This document shows positions 1 to 7,902 of a stretch of DNA of 64,000 nt, piece after piece (the first letter of the stretch is position 1; each line of letters begins with the position of its first letter). This stretch comes from an uncultured Bacteroidales bacterium (GTDB lineage Bacteria; Bacteroidota; Bacteroidia; Bacteroidales; F082). The DNA lies in the NCBI GenBank assembly GCA_905233685.1, contig CAJOEZ010000003.1, forward strand, positions 62,001-126,000, read 5' to 3'. The position numbers were made by a program, and so were the translations under genes. The notes under the pieces were generated by a model. It worked only from the letters and a program-made list of their open reading frames with translations. It searched no databases and had not been told where the DNA came from.

Positions 1-1
1 C

Positions 2-454
2 ATCTGTCTGGCCATTGGATTGGGAGGCATCGCAGGAGGTGCCGCCACAGCTGGCTGCTGCGCTCAAATGGTTGGTTTTGCCATCCTGAGCTTCAGAGAA
101 AACCGTTGGGGTGGCCTCGTCGCGCAAGGTCTCGGCACCTCAATGTTGCAGATGGGCAACATCGTGAAAAACCCCAAGATTTGGATTCCGGTGCTGCTCA
201 CTGCCGCCATCACTGGGCCGATTTCCACTTGTGTTTTTCATTTGGAGAACATCCCCATCGGATCGGGCATGGGCACTTGCGGCCTCGTTGGGCCCATTGG
301 CATTTACACGGCCATGCCTGAAGGCGGCGCGAACATGTGGATTGGTATGTTGCTGGTTTGTTTCGTGTTGCCTGCCGTGCTCACCTGGCTCTTCGGATTG
401 CTCTTCCGCAAAATCGGTTGGATTAAGGACGGTGACCTCAAAATCGACTGCTGA
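2..454 (+). CDS. PTS EIIC-like membrane permease (C-terminal part)
   Basis: The gene enters from outside the window; the open frame is already running at base 2 and about 150 residues are visible. They are rich in Gly, Ala and hydrophobic residues and include GLGGIAGGAATAGCCAQM, ISTCVFHLENIPIGSGMGT and CGLVGPIGIY. This resembles the PTS_EIIC_2 type of integral membrane protein, annotated as PTS sugar transporter subunit IIC, though members often lack the other PTS proteins nearby. At least three membrane segments are visible and the C-terminus (DGDLKIDC) is polar. The stop codon overlaps the recX start in a TGATG arrangement, so the two are probably cotranslated. Substrate cannot be inferred, and the family call rests on recall of the motif pattern. 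Confidence 0.6.
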   Translation: MCLAIGLGGIAGGAATAGCCAQMVGFAILSFRENRWGGLVAQGLGTSMLQMGNIVKNPKIWIPVLLTAAITGPISTCVFHLENIPIGSGMGTCGLVGPIGIYTAMPEGGANMWIGMLLVCFVLPAVLTWLFGLLFRKIGWIKDGDLKIDC

Positions 455-927
455 TGCTGAAAACACCTGCCAAGCCGCTCACTCCCGACCAAGTTTTGGA
501 CAAGATGGCCAAATACTGCGCGTATCAAGAGCGCTGTGTGAAGGATGTGCGCAACAAGCTAATGACCTTTGACATCCCCGAAGAAACGAAGATAAAAATC
601 CTTGATTATCTGTTGGATAACCGCTTTGTCAATGACGAACGCTTTGCCCAAAGTTTCGCCAGAGGAAAGGTGAACCAGAGCGGTTGGGGCTTAAATAAAA
701 TCCGTTTCCATCTCATGCAGAAAGGCATTGATAAGGACATTATCGATGAAGCCTTGGGGCAAACTAATGAGGAAGTCTATCGTCAGTGCCTCATTGACAT
801 TTTGAAAAACAAATCCAAGACCGTTAAGGCCGCTACCGACTTCGAGAAAAAGCGCAAATTGGCCGCCTACGCAATGCAGAAGGGCTTTGAAAGTTCGCTG
901 GTTTGGGAGGTTTTGAAGGAAATTTGA
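454..927 (+). CDS. recX: RecX family regulatory protein
   Basis: This 157-residue protein matches RecX, a small all-helical protein that binds RecA filaments and usually inhibits them. The helical-repeat signatures are visible: YCAYQERCVKDVRNKL near residues 22-37, then YLLDNRFVNDERFAQSFARGK near 50-70, followed by LNKIRFHLMQKGI and a last repeat, KKRKLAAYAMQKGFE. The length is typical of the family. The ATG overlaps the stop of the permease by one base, which fixes the start. recA is not in the window. The promoter box for the next gene lies just past its stop codon. Assignment is confident at family level. Confidence 0.88.
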   Translation: MLKTPAKPLTPDQVLDKMAKYCAYQERCVKDVRNKLMTFDIPEETKIKILDYLLDNRFVNDERFAQSFARGKVNQSGWGLNKIRFHLMQKGIDKDIIDEALGQTNEEVYRQCLIDILKNKSKTVKAATDFEKKRKLAAYAMQKGFESSLVWEVLKEI

Positions 928-937
928 CATTTTTTTA

Positions 938-945
938 TAATTTTG
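938..945 (+). promoter_or_regulatory. Bacteroidota -7 promoter element for acyl-CoA dehydrogenase
   Basis: TAATTTTG matches TAnnTTTG. A TTTG at 912-915 lies 22 bases upstream, compatible with a -33 element. The box lies between recX and the acyl-CoA dehydrogenase start, giving a leader of about 40 bases. Confidence 0.6.
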
Positions 946-991
946 CCGCCGATAAGCGAAACATTCAACGAAGAAAACAATATTGAAATAA

Positions 992-2134
992 ATGAACTTT
1001 GATCTCACAAAAGAACAGGAAGTCCTCCGCCAACGGGTGCGCGACTTCGCCGAACAGGAAGTGAAACCCGTCGCTCGCGAAAACGACGAAGACCAGCATT
1101 TCGATGTCGGCCTGACGCTGAAAATGGCTGAATTGGGTCTCTTGGGCATGACCGTTCCGAAGGAATATGGTGGCCAAGGGCTTGACAATCTGAGTTATAT
1201 CATCGCCGTGGAGGAATTGGCCCGCGTGGACGGCTCCACCGCCGCCACCATCGCCGCCGACAACTCTTTGGGCATCGGGCCTATCAAGGACTACGGTACT
1301 GAGGAGCAGAAGCGCAAATATCTGCCTCAGCTCTGCAAAGACCGTCTTTGGGGCTTTGGCCTGACCGAGGAAGATGCCGGCAGCGACTCGCGCGGCACAA
1401 AGACCACCGCCAAGTTTGACGGCACGTTCTGGCACCTCAACGGCTCAAAAATCTTCATCACCAACAGCGCGACGCCGATTTCATTAGGCACGACAGTGCA
1501 AGCCGTTTCGGGCGAGAAAGACGGTAAGCCGGAGTTCACGGCTCTGTTGGTCGAGAACAAGAAGGAAGGCTTCACGCAAACACCTATGCACGACAAGATG
1601 ATGTGGCGTGCCTCCAACACGGGCAAACTCGTTTTTGAGGATGTGCGCCTTACCGAAGACTGCATCCTCGGCAAGCCTGGCGAGGGTTCCCACCTCATGC
1701 TCGCCACTTTGGATTCGGGTCGCCTGTCGATTGCGGCCATGGGATTGGGCTGTGCGCAAGGCGCTTACGAGATGGCTTTGGCCTACTCGAAGAAGCGCGT
1801 GCAGTTTGGCAAACCTGTGTGCAAGTTCCAAGCCGTGAGCTTCAAGTTGGCGGACATGGCCATGAAGATTGAAGCGGCGCGGAATCTGCTTTATCACGCT
1901 TGTTGGCTGAAAGACCAGCACCGTCCCTTTGGCAAGGAAGCTGCGATGGCGAAACTCTATTGCTCCGAGGTGGCTGCCGAGGTCTGCGACAAGGCCGTTC
2001 AGGTAATGGGCGGTCACGGCTTGCTGAAAGAGTTCGACATGGAGCGCTTCTACCGCGACCAACGCATTCTCCAAATCGGCGAAGGCACTTCCGAAATCCT
2101 CCGTTTGGTGATTTCGAGAGCAATTGGGTGCTGA
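992..2134 (+). CDS. Acyl-CoA dehydrogenase (short/branched-chain type)
   Basis: The 380-residue protein has the full length and layout of FAD-dependent acyl-CoA dehydrogenases: an N-terminal helical domain, a middle beta domain with the FAD-binding signature GFGLTEEDAGSD (near residues 122-133), and a C-terminal helical domain. The motif IGEGTSEI near the C-terminus carries the Glu expected to be the catalytic base in butyryl-CoA-type enzymes, and QVMGGHGLLKEF is also typical. It oxidises an acyl-CoA to the trans-2-enoyl-CoA and normally passes electrons to an electron-transfer flavoprotein. No etfAB or crotonase gene is adjacent, so the chain length and the direction used in vivo are open. 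Its own promoter box lies at 938-945. Confidence 0.93.
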   Translation: MNFDLTKEQEVLRQRVRDFAEQEVKPVARENDEDQHFDVGLTLKMAELGLLGMTVPKEYGGQGLDNLSYIIAVEELARVDGSTAATIAADNSLGIGPIKDYGTEEQKRKYLPQLCKDRLWGFGLTEEDAGSDSRGTKTTAKFDGTFWHLNGSKIFITNSATPISLGTTVQAVSGEKDGKPEFTALLVENKKEGFTQTPMHDKMMWRASNTGKLVFEDVRLTEDCILGKPGEGSHLMLATLDSGRLSIAAMGLGCAQGAYEMALAYSKKRVQFGKPVCKFQAVSFKLADMAMKIEAARNLLYHACWLKDQHRPFGKEAAMAKLYCSEVAAEVCDKAVQVMGGHGLLKEFDMERFYRDQRILQIGEGTSEILRLVISRAIGC

Positions 2135-2159
2135 TTTTTGAACAAAAAACTAATGCCCT

Positions 2160-2438
2160 ATGAACGCCAATGGAATTATCCTAATTATCGCTATGGTGCT
2201 GGCCATTGTCATGACATGGCTCGCCAATGGCAAGAGAGCATCTTCCCCCGAAAAGAGGCGTTTTTTTTCCATGATTGCCTTTGGAATGGAGGGTGGTATT
2301 GTTGGTGCGGCTATTATGTACGGAATAGAAAACCACAATTATTGGATTCCTTTGGCAATGTTTGTGGTTATGGTTTTGAACAATCTCCTCATCCAAAAGT
2401 ATCAGCAATCGAAAAGTAAAAACAATCAACTTAATTAA
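2160..2438 (+). CDS. Small two-helix membrane protein, unknown function
   Basis: I do not recognise this 92-residue protein. The N-terminal stretch NGIILIIAMVLAIVMTWLA is a clear membrane segment, a short basic loop follows (NGKRASSPEKRR), and a second hydrophobic region covers about residues 35-75. The C-terminus is polar and Lys/Asn-rich. The start ATG lies 25 bases after the acyl-CoA dehydrogenase stop and the stop is 7 bases before the lipoprotein peptidase, so the three genes may be cotranscribed. The overlapping frame at 2138-2419 has no membrane pattern and was not chosen. Both ends of the gene are plausible but no homologue comes to mind. Confidence 0.6.
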   Translation: MNANGIILIIAMVLAIVMTWLANGKRASSPEKRRFFSMIAFGMEGGIVGAAIMYGIENHNYWIPLAMFVVMVLNNLLIQKYQQSKSKNNQLN

Positions 2439-2445
2439 TAAAAAT

Positions 2446-4092
2446 ATGAAAATCAAACATTTAGCAATCATCGTCGCTGTGGCCTTAGCCGCTACTGCCT
2501 GCGACAACAACAAGAAACCTGAACAGCCCCAAGAGCCTGTTCAACAGCAAACCCAATTGTCGGACAAGTACGCTGAGTACACCCTGACCACCGACATCAG
2601 TCACCTGAGCGACAACGAGAAAGAGATGCTGTCGCTGCTTTTTGAAGCCGCCGACATCATGGACGGCCTCTTCTGGAGAGAGAACTACGGCGACAAAAAT
2701 GAACTGATGACCCGCATTGGCGACAATGCCGACATCAAGAAATTGGCCACTATTGCCTACGGCCCTTGGGACGGCCTCGACGGCAACAAGCCCTTCGTGG
2801 AAGGCATCGGTCCAAAACCCGCTGGTGCACAGTTCTATCCTATCGACATGACTGAGGAAGAATGGAACGCCTTCGACGACCCGAACAAGACCAGCCAGTA
2901 CACCATGATTGTCCGCGACGAGAACGGCAACTTGAAGTGCATGTGGTATCACGACTACTTCGAGCAAGAAATCAAGAAGGCCGCTTCGCTACTTGACGAT
3001 GCCTCCGAACTCGCTGGCGATGAGGAATTTGCCGAGTATCTGCGCCTCCGCGCCAAAGCCCTCCGCACCGACGACTATTTCGAGAGCGACATGCAGTGGA
3101 TGGACGTGCGCAACAACAACGTCGACCTCGTGATTGGCCCCATTGAGAACTACACCGATGCCCGTTACGGCATCAAGGCCTCGCACGAAGCCTTCATTCT
3201 CATCAAGGACCAAGAGTGGACAAAGCAGTTGGCCCGCTATGCCGCTTTCGTGCCTGAGTTGCAGAAGCAACTGCCTGTGCCTGCCGAGTACAAGAAGGAA
3301 GTGCCCGGTTCGGATGTTGATTTGGCCGCTTACGATGCCGTCTATTACGCTGGCGACTGCAATGCCAACAGCAAGACCATCGCCATCAATCTGCCCAACG
3401 ACGAGCGCGTGCAGCTGCAACGTGGCACCCGCAAACTCCAGCTCAAGAACTCCATGCAAGCCAAGTTCGACAAGATTCTGGAACCCATCGCCCGCGAGCT
3501 GATGACCCCCGAATCGATGGAACACATCAAGTTTGACGCTTTCTTCGCCAACGTAATGTTCCACGAGACCGCCCACGGCATGGGCATCAAAAATACTATC
3601 ACTGGCAAGGGCACCGTGCGCGAGGCTTTGGGCAACCAATACAACGCCATTGAGGAGGCCAAAGCCGACGTGTTGGGTCTCTACCTCGTCACCAAGCTGG
3701 CCGAGATGGGTGTGTACACCAACACCGACCTTGAAGACAACTACACCACCTTCCTCGTCGGCATCTTCCGTTCGGTACGCTTCGGCGCTGCCAGCGCTCA
3801 CGGCAAGGCCAACATGATCGAGTTCAACTACATGCAGCAGGAAGGTGCTTTCACCCGTAACGAAAACGGCCAGTATGCTATCGACTTCGAGAAGATGAAA
3901 GTGGCTGTGGAGAGGCTTGCTGGCGACATCCTCATCATCCAAGGTAACGGCAACTATAACGCCACCAAAGCTTGGATGGAGGAACGCATGCTCATCAAGC
4001 CTGAGTTGCAAGTCGACCTTGACCGTGTGAATGAAGCAGGTATTCCTGTTGACATTTATTACAACATGGGACCTCAGGTGCTGCTGAAATAA
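2446..4092 (+). CDS. M49-like zinc metallopeptidase, lipoprotein
   Basis: The protein (548 residues) begins with a lipoprotein signal peptide ending in the lipobox around Cys19, so it should be anchored in the cell envelope. The region after Cys is disordered and Gln/Pro/Glu-rich. The zinc site is HETAHG at residues 373-378 with a second motif EEAKAD at 403-408. This pair mirrors the M49 (dipeptidyl peptidase III) signatures HEXXGH and EEXXAE/D, except that the first motif is the five-residue HEXXH form. Other Bacteroidota carry proteins of about this size annotated as zinc-dependent or M49 peptidases. It probably removes dipeptides from peptides in the periplasm or at the surface. A strong terminator follows the gene. 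Exact substrate is unknown. Confidence 0.8.
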   Translation: MKIKHLAIIVAVALAATACDNNKKPEQPQEPVQQQTQLSDKYAEYTLTTDISHLSDNEKEMLSLLFEAADIMDGLFWRENYGDKNELMTRIGDNADIKKLATIAYGPWDGLDGNKPFVEGIGPKPAGAQFYPIDMTEEEWNAFDDPNKTSQYTMIVRDENGNLKCMWYHDYFEQEIKKAASLLDDASELAGDEEFAEYLRLRAKALRTDDYFESDMQWMDVRNNNVDLVIGPIENYTDARYGIKASHEAFILIKDQEWTKQLARYAAFVPELQKQLPVPAEYKKEVPGSDVDLAAYDAVYYAGDCNANSKTIAINLPNDERVQLQRGTRKLQLKNSMQAKFDKILEPIARELMTPESMEHIKFDAFFANVMFHETAHGMGIKNTITGKGTVREALGNQYNAIEEAKADVLGLYLVTKLAEMGVYTNTDLEDNYTTFLVGIFRSVRFGAASAHGKANMIEFNYMQQEGAFTRNENGQYAIDFEKMKVAVERLAGDILIIQGNGNYNATKAWMEERMLIKPELQVDLDRVNEAGIPVDIYYNMGPQVLLK

Positions 4093-4110
4093 GGTTTCAC
4101 CAAACACAAC

Positions 4111-4143
4111 AAAAAAAGGATGGTCAAACGACCATCCTTTTTT
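4111..4143. terminator. Bidirectional intrinsic terminator
   Basis: A perfect 8-bp stem GGATGGTC/GACCATCC with loop AAAC is flanked by an A run upstream and a T run downstream, so it can work on both strands. It lies between the convergent peptidase gene and the type IX-secreted protein gene. Confidence 0.9.
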
Positions 4144-4163
4144 CATGTATTGCAGTCAACGGA

Positions 4164-6521
4164 TTAGTGGCTGACCACCACGCGCTGGTTGCTTACTGTG
4201 CCGTCGCTCTGGCGGATGTTGAAGAAATACACACCGTTGCTGAAGTTGCTGAGGTTCACGTCGACAATCATGCCGTTGGCGGGAATAGTCTCCACTAGGG
4301 CACCCATCATATTGTAAACCTTCACGCTCTCAATGCTGTTGGAGGCCTCAACACGAACATTGTTGTTAGTGGGGTTGGGGTAAATCTTGGCTGTCTTCGA
4401 AAGCTCGGTGACAGTCAGCAGTTCGCCGTCGATGGTGACATTAAAGACCACATCTCCGCCATTGGATTCCACTGTAACGAAAGTTTCGGCTACGCTTCTG
4501 CCCACAGGTACGTTGGAAGCCATCAAGAAATGGAAATCTTCTCCTTCGGCAAGTAAATAAGGCAACATGGAGGAAGGTTCAATGATCAGATACGGGGAAC
4601 CTTCAGGATTGGTTTCGGTGATGGCAGTAATCTCGATAGGCGTATGCGAGGCGAAATTGCCGTTTGTCACATAGGCATCAGCTATAGGCATATTGACTGT
4701 CAACTCAACGAAAGGTGAGCCAGGAATATACAATCCCATATCTTGCAAACTGCTTGATGCACTGGCCAGCACCTTAACCGACTCCATGCCACCTTCATAC
4801 TTGGCCACAACACCAACTACATAAAACACGTCTGGTTGGCTTTGAAAACTATAACTGTTTTCTGTAATGTTCTCGGCCACCAGCTCATTGTTGACATAAA
4901 CATCATATCCGATAGGATTGGCTTGAGTGGGAGCATCCCAAACCGCGTACATCGTCCCCTTCAAAGGAGCATCGTCTACCACGGTGAGGTTCTCCACAGG
5001 ATAGGGGTGCACCTCGGTGTATTCGTAAGCAAAGCGGCTGTTGAACATCTCCTTGGTGTTGTAGTTCTGCACCCAGATGGAGACTTCAAGGTCGCTCATT
5101 TCCTCCACATGCGTTCCCGACATGTCTTGGGTAAATTCAAGGTGCTGAAGCTCGCAAGCAGTCATGTTGACGGAGGTGCCTTGTGCGTTAGGCAACATCT
5201 TCATGAAGATGTGGTGGAACGAAGTCTCGCCGTTGCCGCCCACATTGTTGTGGGTTTCCTTTTCGTTCACGGAGACGAAGATGCGGGCATCAGCATCGAT
5301 GTATGGCATGACATCGGCCTTGACGTTGATGGTGTTCCCTTCAACGCTGAACGAGCCTCTGACATCCATGAAGGCCACCCTTTCAGCGTGTTGGTCAAAG
5401 GCGCTTTGCGTGATGGCGGCATAGCCTTGGTCCTCACCGTCCAAGAAGCATTGCGGAACAGCGTTCACACCGTAATAGTTGCGGCGCACGCCACCTTCTT
5501 CGGTGTAATACGGGTCGCCGTTGCCGGGCCAGTTCATCTGGTACTTGGTGTAGGTGAAGCGGCCGGGATTGTTGTTGCAGAAGTTCAGCATCTGGGTGTT
5601 GACGCTCACGCAAGGACCGCAGGTCGACGAGGAGAAGTGCTCAATCATCGGGATGCGTTCGGCAGAGCCGATGGCCACGGAGACGGCCTTCTCTAACGTG
5701 TTGTTGTCCGCCACGTCATCGTCTTGGCCATTGACCAAACCGATGGCATAAACCACATTGTAGCTGCCCGGGCTTAAATTGGTCGTGGTGGCGAAGTCCA
5801 AGGTCGCGGCACCCAAAGAGGGGATGTTGACCTCGAAGGTCTCCGAGACGGTTTCCATTCCTTCCACTTGATAAGAGGCTTCGATTTGGGTCACGGTGGT
5901 GGCGCCATAGTTGAAGACGTTCATGCCAAACGATGTCTCGCCGCTGCCGATGAAGTCGGGAAGCGTGACGGATTCAAGGCCGAGGTCGAGGTTTTCGAGC
6001 GTGAAGACCACAATGTCGTCGAAGTACCAGTCGTTGATGTTGTAGCTGCTACCGCTGAAGTAGATGCAGAACTGCACGTTGGCTTGGCCCATGTCAGCGG
6101 TGGAAATCTCCTCGCTCACCGACCAAGCGCCGTTGGCGTTATAGCCATGGGTCCACGCTTGGTTCCAGGTGGTGCCGCCATCAGAAGTGGTGGCCACACC
6201 GATGGTGTTGGTGCCCGAGTAGTTGTCCAAGGCATGCTTGAAAGAGAACACGACACTGTTGATACCCGTCAGGTCGACGGCGGGGGAAACAAGGCGTGTC
6301 GTGCCGTTGAATTGCGGACTCCAGTCGAGTTTCATCTCATTGGCTGCACCACCAGCGTTGTTGGTAGCCGAGACCGACCAGTTAGAAGTGTTTGAGCTGA
6401 TGCTCCATCCTGTGGGCAGTGCGCTGCCGTCGAAGGATTCTTGCAGCAAAACCATACGGTTCTGTGCCATCATTGCCGTTGCAAACAGAGCGGCGAATGC
6501 GAATAGTAATACTTTCTTCAT
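4164..6521 (-). CDS. Type IX-secreted multidomain protein with Omp28/thioredoxin-like domain
   Basis: This 785-residue protein has a signal peptide (MKKVLLFAFAALFATAMMAQ). Residues of about 25-175 resemble a choice-of-anchor J / MAM-like beta-sandwich (WYFDDIVVF at its end). A CARDB-like segment follows. Then comes an Omp28-related thioredoxin-like region with a CGPC motif at residues 301-304 (MIEHFSSSTCGPC), a fibronectin-like part (VENLTVVDDAPLKGTMYAVWD), and a C-terminal type A sorting domain from about residue 710 (KIYPNPTNNNVRVE, GVYFFNIRQ). That last domain marks it for export and surface attachment by the type IX system, whose components are not in this window. Function is unknown; a surface redox or adhesion role is possible. 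It is a single gene with its own promoter box at 6567-6574. Confidence 0.88.
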   Translation of the reverse strand: MKKVLLFAFAALFATAMMAQNRMVLLQESFDGSALPTGWSISSNTSNWSVSATNNAGGAANEMKLDWSPQFNGTTRLVSPAVDLTGINSVVFSFKHALDNYSGTNTIGVATTSDGGTTWNQAWTHGYNANGAWSVSEEISTADMGQANVQFCIYFSGSSYNINDWYFDDIVVFTLENLDLGLESVTLPDFIGSGETSFGMNVFNYGATTVTQIEASYQVEGMETVSETFEVNIPSLGAATLDFATTTNLSPGSYNVVYAIGLVNGQDDDVADNNTLEKAVSVAIGSAERIPMIEHFSSSTCGPCVSVNTQMLNFCNNNPGRFTYTKYQMNWPGNGDPYYTEEGGVRRNYYGVNAVPQCFLDGEDQGYAAITQSAFDQHAERVAFMDVRGSFSVEGNTINVKADVMPYIDADARIFVSVNEKETHNNVGGNGETSFHHIFMKMLPNAQGTSVNMTACELQHLEFTQDMSGTHVEEMSDLEVSIWVQNYNTKEMFNSRFAYEYTEVHPYPVENLTVVDDAPLKGTMYAVWDAPTQANPIGYDVYVNNELVAENITENSYSFQSQPDVFYVVGVVAKYEGGMESVKVLASASSSLQDMGLYIPGSPFVELTVNMPIADAYVTNGNFASHTPIEITAITETNPEGSPYLIIEPSSMLPYLLAEGEDFHFLMASNVPVGRSVAETFVTVESNGGDVVFNVTIDGELLTVTELSKTAKIYPNPTNNNVRVEASNSIESVKVYNMMGALVETIPANGMIVDVNLSNFSNGVYFFNIRQSDGTVSNQRVVVSH

Positions 6522-6566
6522 AGTAAATAGTAATTAGTTATGTGATAAGTTTAGAATTTTAGAGTG

Positions 6567-6574
6567 CAAAAATA
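6567..6574 (-). promoter_or_regulatory. Bacteroidota -7 promoter element for the type IX-secreted protein
   Basis: On the minus strand the box reads TATTTTTG, matching TAnnTTTG. It lies 46 bases upstream of the ATG at 6521. No clear -33 TTTG is seen. Confidence 0.55.
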
Positions 6575-6651
6575 AGAACAATTTTGGATGTTGGCACAAT
6601 TTCTACAAATTACTGAAAAAAAATCTAATAATTGCTGAAAAATGCCGTGAT

Positions 6652-7902
6652 TCATCGCATCAGCACATTTCCCATCCGGCATTCCAAACACCGTTTCCGC
6701 TTGCAATACATATTAAAAAGGTGCAGCAAAGCCTGCGACTGCATGGCATTTTCGGCCTCGATGCCACATGCGGCGAAATGGCGGATGACGCAGTTGCTTT
6801 CGACAGGCGTTTCCTCCAAAAACTGCATGGCTGTGTCGCAATAGGACTCGTCTTTGTGCAGCTTGCCGTAAGTGAACAACAGCGGAACTACAGCGTTGAT
6901 AATCAATACATCAGCTGTGGTTTCGCCAAGATGTTTGGGTTTGGTCTTGGTCGGGACGCTAAATCGCCAATGCGTATCCCAATATGCCGAAGCCGCCACA
7001 TCAAACAAAGTCCTGACTTCCGCCGTGTCTTTCGCCGCCTTGATTTTGGAGAATAGGCAACCGTTTTGGTGAATGAGTTGCGCCATCTGCGCAAGGCGGA
7101 TGGTCGCGAAATTGCTGGGCCTCATGCGCATGAATTTCCACCGTTCGACGGGCATGACGAGCAGGTTGAATTTGGAACGCATCACGGCGAACTCGCGCTG
7201 AAGAAGTTGCGGATATTCCTCGCTGAACTCGTCTTCCAAAAAGCCCGCGCAGCCGAACAACATGGCCTCCACTTGCAGGAGGTTGTCGGCGTGTTTCAGC
7301 AAGGTCTTGAAAGGCAGGATGTTGGCCAAATATTCAAAAGCTTCGTTGTTCACTTTCAGGCCGAAATAGCGCATCAGCAATTTATAAAGCGCGTCTTCCC
7401 AGTCGAACTGTTTGGCGTTCAGGATTTTGGTGACGCTTTCCGACTTGCTTTCCAAACGTTCCACGGCCATGCGGTCTAACCATGAGAGGCGGGTGAAAAC
7501 GGGAACTTGCGCAATGGAATGGGCGCAGGGAATCCAGCCTTTCGAACTGATAAACCGCTGATAATTAACGAAAAGTGTCTCATTGAAGTGGCCTTTCAGC
7601 TCCAAAGTCGGAATGTCGTTTACTTTGGTGTCGTTTTCATAAACGACATGCAGGATGACGTTTTTGTAGGCTTTGTCGCTTTGGTGGCGGTGTCGAATCC
7701 AGTCGCTGCTTTTTACGTGGATTTCCACATGGCCAGCCCAAAGCTTATCGCCGATTTGGATTTTGGCTTCCAAAAAGTCGGGACCCGAGTCGGTATTACG
7801 GTAGCCTGTCGCCACTACCTCAACCGCTTCGCCTTCCGAGGTTTGTAAGTTCTTGTCAATTAGGCGGTTCTCCCAAAGATAGTATAGGAATTCTTCTTTC
7901 AT
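6652..7902 (-). CDS. DUF2851 family protein
   Basis: The 416-residue protein matches the DUF2851 family of Bacteroidota, known mainly from conservation. Recognisable stretches are EEFLYYLWENRLI at the N-terminus, the segment TGYRNTDSGPDFLEAKIQIG, and AGHVEIHVKSSDW, which has the look of a nuclease-like beta core, though activity is not established. The C-terminus is Cys-rich (YCKRKRCLECRMG). I chose the ATG at 7902 because it overlaps the stop of the upstream nucleotidase gene as ATGA, implying translational coupling; an in-frame ATG five codons earlier is less likely. No membrane segment or signal peptide is visible, so it is probably cytoplasmic. Confidence 0.82.
   Translation of the reverse strand: MKEEFLYYLWENRLIDKNLQTSEGEAVEVVATGYRNTDSGPDFLEAKIQIGDKLWAGHVEIHVKSSDWIRHRHQSDKAYKNVILHVVYENDTKVNDIPTLELKGHFNETLFVNYQRFISSKGWIPCAHSIAQVPVFTRLSWLDRMAVERLESKSESVTKILNAKQFDWEDALYKLLMRYFGLKVNNEAFEYLANILPFKTLLKHADNLLQVEAMLFGCAGFLEDEFSEEYPQLLQREFAVMRSKFNLLVMPVERWKFMRMRPSNFATIRLAQMAQLIHQNGCLFSKIKAAKDTAEVRTLFDVAASAYWDTHWRFSVPTKTKPKHLGETTADVLIINAVVPLLFTYGKLHKDESYCDTAMQFLEETPVESNCVIRHFAACGIEAENAMQSQALLHLFNMYCKRKRCLECRMGNVLMR

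Noticed and set aside
2138-2419. Alternative 93-codon frame overlapping the small membrane protein
   Set aside because: Its product shows no membrane or domain pattern, whereas the frame at 2160 has two clear hydrophobic helices.
2989-4146. Long minus-strand frame (385 codons) opposite the M49 peptidase
   Set aside because: Shadow of a GC-biased gene; the sense frame has a lipobox and zinc motifs, the antisense one is His/Val-rich with no recognisable domain and crosses the terminator.
4836-5696. Plus-strand frame opposite the type IX-secreted protein
   Set aside because: The sense frame has a signal peptide, a CGPC domain and a sorting domain; the antisense frame has no motif or promoter.
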